NCBI GenBank assembly: GCA_002359085.1
Contig: DEQB01000004.1
Location: 1-6,000, forward strand
DNA length: 6,000 nt
Direction of reading: 5' to 3'
Origin: Erysipelothrix sp. UBA3377
GTDB taxonomy: Bacteria; Bacillota_I; Bacilli_A; Erysipelotrichales; Erysipelotrichaceae
Each line of letters begins with the position of its first letter. Positions within the stretch are counted from its first letter, which is position 1. Shown piece by piece: positions 1-5,412 of this stretch. The notes under the pieces are model-generated. The model was not told the DNA's origin. It saw only the letters and a list, made by a program, of their open reading frames with translations, and did not search any database. The translations under genes and the position numbers were made by a program.

Positions 1-17
1 TCCAAGGTTCTTTTTTC
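1..17. terminator. Possible truncated terminator arm downstream of nagB
   Basis: Immediately after the nagB stop, the plus strand reads CCAAGGTTC followed by a run of six T. On the minus strand this is an A-run followed by GAACCTTGG. This is what the inner half of a bidirectional hairpin terminator looks like, and the complete terminator at 1995-2028 has the same A-run/arm/arm/T-run style. The other arm would lie beyond the left edge, so the call cannot be confirmed here. Confidence 0.3.
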
Positions 18-722
18 TTATAGCTTTGAAGCTGCTTCTTCATCAATGATGATGGTAACATCTGGATGATTTTGAAGCGCTGAAGCCGGTAAATCGGTTG
101 TTTGTGCTTCGTTGAATAATTTATATATTGCATCTGCTTTACTTTCGCCGTATGCGAATAGTAAAATCTTTTTGGTGTCTAAGATGGTTCCAATACCCAT
201 TGAGTATGCATGCGTAGGCACATCTTCTTTTGACTCAAAGAAGCGTGCATTGGCTTCGATGGTTTCATCTGTTAGTTCGACTTTACGTGTTCTTGAATCA
301 AATTCAGAACCGGGTTCGTTAAATCCAATATGTCCATTGGTTCCAATTCCCAAGATTTGTAAATCTACAGGATTTGCTTTGATGATGTCTTCATATGTAC
401 TACATACTGCATCTGCATCCAAGTTACTGCCATCAGGTAGGTATGATTTCTTGAATGGTTTTGCGTTAAATAAATGTTCGTTCATGAAGTAGTTATAACT
501 TTGATCATGATCGGGTGCCAAACTGACATATTCATCCAAGTTGATTGAGATCGTGTTGGAGAAGTCTAAGTCACTTTCTCTTAAAACTTCATACAAAGCC
601 AAGGGTGTACTACCGGTCGCAAGACCAAATACATTTAACTTTCCGTTCTCAAGTGTTTCTTTAATAATGTTGTATCCGACCAATGCACCTTCGTGTTGAT
701 CTTTGACTATAATTTTTTCCAT
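18..722 (-). CDS. nagB: Glucosamine-6-phosphate deaminase
   Basis: The enzyme converts glucosamine-6-phosphate to fructose-6-phosphate and ammonium in the cytoplasm, the last dedicated step of amino-sugar catabolism. The 234-residue product has the length of Gram-positive NagB, shorter than the roughly 266-residue enterobacterial form with its allosteric C-terminal extension. Visible motifs are the phosphate-binding GLATGSTP (33-40), the NLDEY block (61-65) with catalytic Asp63, and GIGTNGHIGFNEPGS (125-139) with the active-site His131 and Glu136. Residue 129 is Asn where the E. coli enzyme has Asp141; from memory, this is common in Firmicutes homologues and is not a defect. The start is supported by a GGAGGT ribosome binding site (728-733 on the opposite strand) five bases before the ATG. 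The gene is divergent from nagA, which encodes the preceding pathway step, and has its own promoter. The family assignment is very secure. Confidence 0.97.
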   Translation of the reverse strand: MEKIIVKDQHEGALVGYNIIKETLENGKLNVFGLATGSTPLALYEVLRESDLDFSNTISINLDEYVSLAPDHDQSYNYFMNEHLFNAKPFKKSYLPDGSNLDADAVCSTYEDIIKANPVDLQILGIGTNGHIGFNEPGSEFDSRTRKVELTDETIEANARFFESKEDVPTHAYSMGIGTILDTKKILLFAYGESKADAIYKLFNEAQTTDLPASALQNHPDVTIIIDEEAASKL

Positions 723-745
723 TGATTACCTCCACTGTCTTAATC

Positions 746-774
746 ATTATATGTTTTATGGTGTCTTTTTACAA
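746..774 (-). promoter_or_regulatory. nagB promoter (sigma-A type)
   Basis: Read on the minus strand, a -35 element TTGTAA (769-774; four of six consensus bases) is separated by exactly 17 bp from a perfect -10 TATAAT (746-751). The predicted transcription start is near 739. That leaves a leader of about 17 nt whose main content is the GGAGGT ribosome binding site. It is fully separate from the nagA promoter on the other strand. Confidence 0.75.
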
Positions 775-803
775 GTTTTCTTCTATGTATTATTCAATGT
801 TTT

Positions 804-821
804 GGTGGTATAATATTTGTA
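804..821 (+). promoter_or_regulatory. nagA promoter, extended -10 type
   Basis: A perfect TATAAT (809-814) is preceded by TGG (806-808), giving the extended -10 motif TGnTATAAT. No good -35 is seen at 16-18 bp upstream (best is TGTATT at 786-791), which fits a promoter that relies on the extended -10. Transcription is predicted to begin near 821, only about 15 nt before the chosen nagA start, so any start upstream of 821 is untenable. Confidence 0.75.
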
Positions 822-823
822 TT

Positions 824-828
824 GGAGG
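824..828 (+). promoter_or_regulatory. nagA ribosome binding site that decides the start codon
   Basis: GGAGG at 824-828 is followed by two in-frame ATG codons, at 830 and 836. The first lies only one base beyond the GGAGG core, too close for normal initiation. The second has a 7-nt spacer, which is optimal. The ATG at 836 is therefore preferred. Confidence 0.85.
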
Positions 829-835
829 CATGACT

Positions 836-1990
836 ATGATTATTATAAATGGAAAAATATTTACAGAGAAAAGGGTAATCGAAAACGGTTATCTGATTGT
901 TGAGGGTGAAACCATTCATTCATTTGGTGAAATGGCATTTGTACCAGAATATGAAGGCGAAGTGATTGATGCTAAAGGACTGAATGTGGTTCCTGGATTT
1001 GTGGATCAACACATTCATGGTGCCAATGGGGCAGACCATATGGATGGTGAGAAGTCAGGATTGGAAAACATCGTGAATTTCTTGCCGAAGGAAGGAACGA
1101 CCAGTTACTTACCGACTACGATGACGCAATCTATTGAAACTGTTTCAAATTCTTTAAAGACAATTGCTGATTTCATTGAGCAGGAAAACAAGCCTGGACA
1201 AACGGAAATGTTAGGGATTCATTTAGAAGGACCCTTCATTTCTAAGAAACATGTGGGTGCGCAACATCCCCAACACGTTAAGAAACCAACGCGTGAAACT
1301 TTTGATATTTTAGAAAAGGCGGCCAAAGGGTACATTAAATTAATTACCTATGCACCTGAAGAGGCGGAAGCTGGATTTACAGATTATCTTGTATCTAAGA
1401 ATGTTGTGGCATCCAGTGGGCACACGGATGCGAACTATGACCAAATTATGGCAGCCAAAGCAGAGGGTCTTTCAAACATGACGCATTTCTATAATGCTAT
1501 GTTGCCACACCACCACCGTATACCCGGTGCCGTAACGGCAGGTTTGATCAGTCCTGAACTGAAGGCTGAATTGATCGTAGATGGTATTCACGTTCACCGT
1601 GACACAATCAAAGCAACCTTTATGATTAAAGGTGAAAACAATATCATTGGTATTACCGATGCGATGCGTGCTAAAGGACTTCCAGATGGTGAATATGATT
1701 TGGGTGGTCAAACCGTATATAAAACAGGGAATGAATGTAGACTTTCAGATGGTACGTTGGCAGGCAGTGTCGCTACGATGGATATGGTCGCAAGAAACCT
1801 AAAAGATTTCACAGGTTGTTCGATGGAACAATTGATTAAGATGACTTCCACAAATTCAGCCAAACAATTGGGTGTTTATGGAAGAAAGGGCAGTTTAAAT
1901 ATTGGTAAAGATGCCGATATTGTGATTATGAGTGATGATATTGAAATTAACACTACCATTTGTCGTGGTGTTGTTGCTTATAGTGCATAA
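836..1990 (+). CDS. nagA: N-acetylglucosamine-6-phosphate deacetylase
   Basis: The enzyme removes acetate from N-acetylglucosamine-6-phosphate, giving the glucosamine-6-phosphate used by the divergent nagB product. It belongs to the amidohydrolase superfamily and is metal-dependent and cytoplasmic. With the start at 836 the product is 384 residues, the usual NagA length. The N-terminal beta-sandwich strand (MIIINGKIF) leads to PGFVDQHIHG with the metal-site His59 and His61. It is followed by the metal ligand Glu131 in HLEGPF, then His196 in SSGHT and His217 in THFYNAM, the substrate-contact region DGIHVH (249-254), and catalytic Asp275 in GITDAM. The C-terminal KGSLNIGKDADIVI segment returns to the sandwich domain. 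The frame stays open upstream to 722, but that stretch lies ahead of the promoter, encodes a Met/Tyr/Trp-rich unrelated peptide, and is not part of the protein. The gene is followed at once by a bidirectional terminator, so it is probably monocistronic. Confidence 0.97.
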   Translation: MIIINGKIFTEKRVIENGYLIVEGETIHSFGEMAFVPEYEGEVIDAKGLNVVPGFVDQHIHGANGADHMDGEKSGLENIVNFLPKEGTTSYLPTTMTQSIETVSNSLKTIADFIEQENKPGQTEMLGIHLEGPFISKKHVGAQHPQHVKKPTRETFDILEKAAKGYIKLITYAPEEAEAGFTDYLVSKNVVASSGHTDANYDQIMAAKAEGLSNMTHFYNAMLPHHHRIPGAVTAGLISPELKAELIVDGIHVHRDTIKATFMIKGENNIIGITDAMRAKGLPDGEYDLGGQTVYKTGNECRLSDGTLAGSVATMDMVARNLKDFTGCSMEQLIKMTSTNSAKQLGVYGRKGSLNIGKDADIVIMSDDIEINTTICRGVVAYSA

Positions 1991-1994
1991 AATG

Positions 1995-2028
1995 AAAAAC
2001 ACATCCACAATGATTGGGATGTGTTTTT
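1995..2028. terminator. Bidirectional Rho-independent terminator between nagA and pepF
   Basis: A perfect 12-bp inverted repeat is formed by AAAAACACATCC (1995-2006) and GGATGTGTTTTT (2017-2028). The 10-nt loop can pair further (CAA with TTG around TGA, with one bulged A). Each strand ends in a run of five T. It begins 5 nt after the nagA stop and ends 8 nt before the end of the convergent pepF, so it can stop both transcripts. Confidence 0.92.
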
Positions 2029-2035
2029 ATATGCG

Positions 2036-3844
2036 CTATTGGTCTTGAGCTTCAATAATAGCAGTCAGTTCAATGATTTCATCAATCATCGATTCAATGT
2101 GTTTGATAGTGTTCATCAGCGGTTTGTCAGTTGATAAATCAACGTCCACCATTTTCGCAAGTTCCAGTGGTGTCTTGGTGCCACCAGCTTTTAGAACGTC
2201 TTTCCATTGATCAATATCTATTTCTTGATGAAGAATCTTTTGGGATGCTTCTGTTGCAAGAGTGAGTCCTGCAGAATAAGTATAAGGATAGAGTCCCATG
2301 TAATAGTGGGGTTGACGCATCCATGTGAGTTCGGCGTTTTCACTGATTTCTACCGCATCGCCCCAGAAGTCTGTTAACACTTTTTTAAAGATTCCATTTA
2401 GAACAGAAGCTGAAATGGGTTCGTTACGATCGATGGTTTCATAGACTTCACGTTGGTAAGCGGCTTCGATGAGGTGGGTCACGAAGTTATGGTAGTAGGT
2501 TCTTGAGATGATGGTGGATAAAATCCATCGTTTGAGTCGTGGATTATCAGCAGTTTGTTTCAAGTGATTTGCCATAAGAAGCTCATTCATGGTTGAGGGT
2601 GCTTCTATAAAATATAGTGAAGGACGCGTGTTATAGATGTTTTGGTTTTGTCCCGCAAAATAGAAGTGTCCAGCATGTCCCAGTTCGTGAGCCAAAACAA
2701 AGACTTCACGCATCTTATGGGTCCAACTGATTAGAATATAGGGGTGAACGCCATAAGGACTGGACGCAAAGGCACCCGTTGATTTTCCTTGATTTGAAGG
2801 GAAATCAATCCATTTATCATCAAATGCTTTTTCAATCATTTCAAGATAATCATCGCCCAATATTTGAAGGCCATCTTTAAGTTGTGCTTTGGCTTCATCG
2901 ATGGAAATGTCAGGTTCAAATGTAGGATCTACCACCAAGCTCAAGTCTTTGTAAGTCATCTTATCCAGTTTATGAATGTGTTGTAGATGTTTCGCAAATT
3001 TTTGCATGGGTTTGGCGAGGTGTTTCGTGATTAAATCAATTTGACGATCATACATATCTCGAGACACTTCTTGATTGAAGAGTAAATAATCAATGGTTGA
3101 ATCAAATCCTTTGAGTTGTCCCATTGTTTTTTCTTTAAGAATATGGGCTTTATAAAGACCAGCATGGGTGTTTTGATTGTCTTTGAGTGCATTGTGGAAA
3201 CTGTCATAGGCTTTATGACGCACTTCTGTATGTGTACTGTAAGCCAACTCATCTTCATAGTAACCAAAGGAGAAGGGAATTTCTTGTCCATCCACGGTGA
3301 TGGGTTTAAATTTCATATCTACCAGTTTATTCATGTTATAGACTTCGTAGGGTGCATTCAATGTACCACTGAGCTTACTAATCGCATCTTCAACCTCTGG
3401 ATTTAAAATATGATCCATTTCACGTAAGGTGTGATCCAAGGTTACTCTGAGACTTTCATCTTTATCTTGAGCCTCTTTTAAAATATCTTTATTGAGACGG
3501 TTGATTTCCTGTGTGATGAAATTGAGTTTTGGAACAATCTGACTGAATTTCATCTGTAGTGTCCCACTGCGTTTCATGTTCTCAGGGTTCCCTTGATCTT
3601 CGCTTGTGTTTAAAGAAGCGTAGGTAGAGAGTCTTACCAATTTTTCTTGAATGTCTTTGTATTCGTTCAATACGGATACTACGGTATCGGAATCTGTAAT
3701 GGTTCCTTTATATTTATCAGAAAGTGCGACTACCTCTGTTTGTAGGCTTTCTAAGTTTTGGTAAAATGAATCATCGGATTCATACAAGTCCTTTAAGTTC
3801 CACGTTGTATTGGGATCGACTTGATTTCTGTTTTTTATGGTCAT
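2036..3844 (-). CDS. pepF: Oligoendopeptidase F, M3 family zinc metallopeptidase
   Basis: This cytoplasmic peptidase cleaves oligopeptides internally and is usually linked to turnover of imported or degraded peptides. The 602-residue product from the start at 3844 matches the usual PepF length of about 600. The N-terminal half (roughly 1-200) is the helical M3 N-domain, with characteristic opening residues TTWNLKDLYESD. The catalytic domain contains HELGH (His386, Glu387, His390; codons at 2675-2689). The third zinc ligand is Glu414 in FIEAPSTMNE, 28 residues after the first His, and the C-terminal QPHYYMGLYPYTYSAG block holds the conserved substrate-binding His and Tyr residues. There is no signal peptide. 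The start at 3844 is chosen because GGAGGT (3852-3857) sits 7 nt upstream. An in-frame ATG at 3859 overlaps that ribosome binding site and would add only MEVQK. The gene stands alone between a terminator and a divergent transporter operon; no functional link to the neighbours is apparent beyond general nitrogen nutrition. Confidence 0.95.
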   Translation of the reverse strand: MTIKNRNQVDPNTTWNLKDLYESDDSFYQNLESLQTEVVALSDKYKGTITDSDTVVSVLNEYKDIQEKLVRLSTYASLNTSEDQGNPENMKRSGTLQMKFSQIVPKLNFITQEINRLNKDILKEAQDKDESLRVTLDHTLREMDHILNPEVEDAISKLSGTLNAPYEVYNMNKLVDMKFKPITVDGQEIPFSFGYYEDELAYSTHTEVRHKAYDSFHNALKDNQNTHAGLYKAHILKEKTMGQLKGFDSTIDYLLFNQEVSRDMYDRQIDLITKHLAKPMQKFAKHLQHIHKLDKMTYKDLSLVVDPTFEPDISIDEAKAQLKDGLQILGDDYLEMIEKAFDDKWIDFPSNQGKSTGAFASSPYGVHPYILISWTHKMREVFVLAHELGHAGHFYFAGQNQNIYNTRPSLYFIEAPSTMNELLMANHLKQTADNPRLKRWILSTIISRTYYHNFVTHLIEAAYQREVYETIDRNEPISASVLNGIFKKVLTDFWGDAVEISENAELTWMRQPHYYMGLYPYTYSAGLTLATEASQKILHQEIDIDQWKDVLKAGGTKTPLELAKMVDVDLSTDKPLMNTIKHIESMIDEIIELTAIIEAQDQ

Positions 3845-3851
3845 TTTTTGT

Positions 3852-3857
3852 ACCTCC
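3852..3857 (-). promoter_or_regulatory. pepF ribosome binding site inside the longer reading frame
   Basis: On the minus strand GGAGGT (3852-3857) lies 7 nt before the ATG at 3844 and is embedded in the sequence ATGGAGGT. The upstream ATG at 3859 therefore overlaps the Shine-Dalgarno sequence and has no ribosome binding site of its own. This decides the start in favour of 3844. Confidence 0.85.
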
Positions 3858-3864
3858 ATCTTTA

Positions 3865-3892
3865 ATTATACCCTTTAAATAAAAATTTGAAA
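3865..3892 (-). promoter_or_regulatory. pepF promoter
   Basis: A perfect TATAAT is present on the minus strand at 3865-3870. The best -35 candidate is TTTCAA (3887-3892), 16 bp upstream and matching three of six bases, so the -35 is weak. The predicted start near 3858 gives a leader of about 14 nt. The upstream edge lies only about 23 bp from the dyads that overlap the divergent importer promoter. Confidence 0.6.
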
Positions 3893-3915
3893 GTGTTAAT
3901 GAAAATAAAAACATG

Positions 3916-3933
3916 TATGTAAATATTTACATA
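3916..3933. promoter_or_regulatory. Perfect 18-bp palindrome, candidate ArgR-type box 1
   Basis: TATGTAAATATTTACATA is a perfect 18-bp palindrome centred between 3924 and 3925. Its inner 14 bp has the form TGTAA-ATAT-TTACA, the same length and symmetry as the ArgR/AhrC box (TGAAT-N4-ATTCA), with symmetric differences at two positions per half. It lies just upstream of the -35 of the importer operon. The palindrome is directly visible; its assignment to ArgR is an inference resting mostly on the spacing to box 2. Confidence 0.6.
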
Positions 3934-3936
3934 TGT

Positions 3937-3954
3937 ATTGAAATAATTTTCATT
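3937..3954. promoter_or_regulatory. Imperfect 18-bp dyad, candidate ArgR-type box 2, over the -35
   Basis: The dyad TGAAA-TAAT-TTTCA (3939-3952) differs from the ArgR box core TGAAT-N4-ATTCA at one symmetric position per half and fits 16 of 18 positions of the full degenerate box. Its centre is 21 bp from that of box 1, leaving 3 bp between the two 18-bp boxes. It completely covers the -35 hexamer of the importer promoter (3938-3943), so a bound protein would block RNA polymerase. The factor is inferred, not shown. Confidence 0.55.
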
Positions 3955-3965
3955 GTGTGTATAAT
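3938..3965 (+). promoter_or_regulatory. Promoter of the amino acid importer operon
   Basis: TTGAAA (3938-3943; five of six consensus bases) is followed after 16 bp by a perfect -10 TATAAT (3960-3965). Transcription should start near 3972. That leaves a 16-nt leader containing AAGGAGG (3974-3980), 7 nt before the ATG. This is the only promoter seen for the three transporter genes. Confidence 0.8.
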
Positions 3966-3987
3966 AAAACCATAAGGAGGGTTTTTT

Positions 3988-4725
3988 ATGAAAAAGGTTT
4001 TGATGACAGGGTTTTTAATCCTTGTTCTTTTGGCTGGATGTAGTAAGACCGATGATGATGTCTTTATTATCGCAACTGACACTGCATTCCCGCCTTTTGA
4101 GTACACCAACGATAACAATGAATTCGTTGGCATAGATGTTGATATAATCACAACGGTTGCAAAGCGACAGGGATTCAAAATCGAATTACAACCTGTTGGA
4201 TTCTCGGCAGCTTTGGCTTCGCTGGAATCCGGACAAGCCCATGGATTGATTGCTGGTATGAGCGTGACAGAAGCGCGTAAAGAAAAATATGATTTCTCTG
4301 ATCCCTACTATGAAGTATATGTAGTCGTTGGCGTTAAAGCCGGATCAGATATTAAAACACTTGAAGATTTAAGAGGTAAGAATGTAGCGCTTAAAGAGGG
4401 TACTACCAGTGCTGACTATGCAGAAAGCATTAAAGATGAATATGGATTCACGGTTTCTTACTTTGATTCTTCACCGGTAATGTATTCAGATGTTGAACTG
4501 GGTAACTCAGTTGCTTGTTTTGAGGATGAACCCATTTTGGCCTTTAACATTAAAAACGGTGTCAATATGGAAATCATGGATGATGTTCGTGTTTATCCCA
4601 CTCCCAATGCCTTTGCGGTATTGAAGGGTGAAAATCAAGATTTGTTAGATATGTTTAACGCTGGTTTAAAGGAAATTATTGAAGACGGTACATTTGATGA
4701 AATCGTCGCAAAACACACGAAATAG
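3988..4725 (+). CDS. Polar amino acid ABC importer, lipoprotein substrate-binding protein
   Basis: This extracytoplasmic receptor captures an amino acid and delivers it to the permease encoded next. The 245-residue precursor starts with a lipoprotein signal peptide: a charged MKK, a hydrophobic core, and lipobox LAGC with the lipidated Cys18. The rest is a periplasmic-binding-protein type 3 domain. It includes ATDTAFPPFEY (29-39) lining the ligand pocket, the family signature GMSVTEARKEKYDFSDPYY (90-108) with Arg97 in the position that binds the ligand alpha-carboxylate, the LEDLRGKNVALKEGTTS hinge-to-lobe-2 segment, and Asp180 in CFEDEP, the position expected to bind the alpha-amino group. 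These residues indicate an L-amino acid ligand, of the glutamine/arginine/histidine class. The side-chain specificity cannot be read from sequence alone. A strong AAGGAGG site fixes the start. The operator-like dyads upstream hint at arginine control, which would favour a basic amino acid. Confidence 0.93.
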   Translation: MKKVLMTGFLILVLLAGCSKTDDDVFIIATDTAFPPFEYTNDNNEFVGIDVDIITTVAKRQGFKIELQPVGFSAALASLESGQAHGLIAGMSVTEARKEKYDFSDPYYEVYVVVGVKAGSDIKTLEDLRGKNVALKEGTTSADYAESIKDEYGFTVSYFDSSPVMYSDVELGNSVACFEDEPILAFNIKNGVNMEIMDDVRVYPTPNAFAVLKGENQDLLDMFNAGLKEIIEDGTFDEIVAKHTK

Positions 4726-4737
4726 AAAGGTGATTGG

Positions 4738-5412
4738 ATGGGTATCCTAAAAATATTTTTAGACAATAATGATGTCTTTATTACAGCGATTGGAAACACA
4801 TTAAAAATGACGCTTGTAGCCATCGTTTTCGCGACGCTTATTGGTCTTATTGTAAGTATGCTCAGTCTTTCTAGAATTCGTTTATTTAAATTGATCGGTA
4901 AACTGTATGTTGATTTATTTAGAGGTGTACCGATGATTGTCCTGATTATGTTTGTATACTTCGGAATCCCTCAAGGTATGAGAAATCTTGGCGTTGAGGG
5001 GTTTCGTTTTACTGTTTTTACTGCGGGTGTCATTGCGTTAAGTTTTAATGCAGGTGCTTATATGGCCGAGATTATTCGTGGGGGAATTATGGCAGTAGAT
5101 AAAGGGCAAAGCGAAGCGGCTTTAAGTTTGGGTTTGCCATCAAATATGAACATGCGCTTTGTGGTCTTACCACAAGCCTTAAAAATTATGGTACCTTCTA
5201 TTTTAAATCAGTTCATTATCTCATTGAAAGATACTTCAATTATTTCGGTCATTAGTTTTGCGGAAATTGTGCGCACGGGTCAAATAATTATTGCGAGAAG
5301 TGCATCGTATACACTCCAAGTATGGACGGTTGTAGGATGTATGTATCTTCTGATCATTACACCCATTTCTTATTTGGGTCGCTATATTGAAAAGAGGATT
5401 AAGTATGAGTGA
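4738..5412 (+). CDS. Polar amino acid ABC importer, permease
   Basis: This membrane subunit forms the translocation channel for the amino acid brought by the upstream binding protein. The 224-residue product is typical for a His/Glu/Gln/Arg/opine family permease (about 215-230). Hydrophobic segments lie near residues 14-44, 57-77, 92-112, 150-175 and 190-213, fitting about five transmembrane helices. The family motif FRGVP is at 61-65. The cytoplasmic coupling loop has EAALSLG (126-132) and VLPQALKIMVP (143-153), the EAA motif that docks on the ATPase. Only one permease gene is present in the operon, so a homodimeric channel is likely. It begins 12 nt after the binding-protein stop, with AAAGGTGA (4726-4733) as ribosome binding site. 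Its TGA stop overlaps the ATPase start by 8 nt. Confidence 0.94.
   Translation: MGILKIFLDNNDVFITAIGNTLKMTLVAIVFATLIGLIVSMLSLSRIRLFKLIGKLYVDLFRGVPMIVLIMFVYFGIPQGMRNLGVEGFRFTVFTAGVIALSFNAGAYMAEIIRGGIMAVDKGQSEAALSLGLPSNMNMRFVVLPQALKIMVPSILNQFIISLKDTSIISVISFAEIVRTGQIIIARSASYTLQVWTVVGCMYLLIITPISYLGRYIEKRIKYE

Noticed and set aside
112..492. Plus-strand open frame opposite nagB
   Set aside because: It is entirely antisense to the well-supported nagB gene, has no ribosome binding site, and its translation has no recognisable domain.
752..774. Possible GntR/NagR operator (ATGGTGTCT...TACAA) in the nagB promoter spacer
   Set aside because: Only one half loosely resembles the TGGT-type half-site and there is no matching inverted half, so it is not supportable as a palindromic operator.
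3031..3406. Open frames on both strands inside pepF (minus 3031-3291, plus 3116-3406)
   Set aside because: They lie within the M3 peptidase coding sequence in other frames, have no ribosome binding sites, and give low-complexity or Met/Lys-rich products.
3916..3933. The 18-bp palindrome as a transcription terminator
   Set aside because: It is almost entirely A/T, has no GC-rich stem or T-run, and lies between two divergent promoters where no transcript needs ending.
3939..3952. Fur- or PerR-type box at the importer promoter
   Set aside because: The dyad has an even-length N4 centre and lacks the 7-1-7 heptamer pattern with GATAAT or TTATAAT core, and the operon has no metal-related genes.
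3939..3953. CodY box (AATTTTC-W-GAAAATT) at the importer promoter
   Set aside because: Only the AATTTTC half matches (3945-3951); the second half is absent, and the symmetrical TGAAA-N4-TTTCA reading explains the same bases better.
3927..4178. Minus-strand open frame across the importer promoter and binding-protein start
   Set aside because: It is antisense to the signal peptide region and runs into the operator/promoter; no start signals or family resemblance.
5405..5412. Use of TGA as tryptophan (mollicute code)
   Set aside because: The permease ends naturally at this TGA with a charged tail typical of the family, the ATPase starts in the overlap, and tryptophan positions in the genes use TGG.
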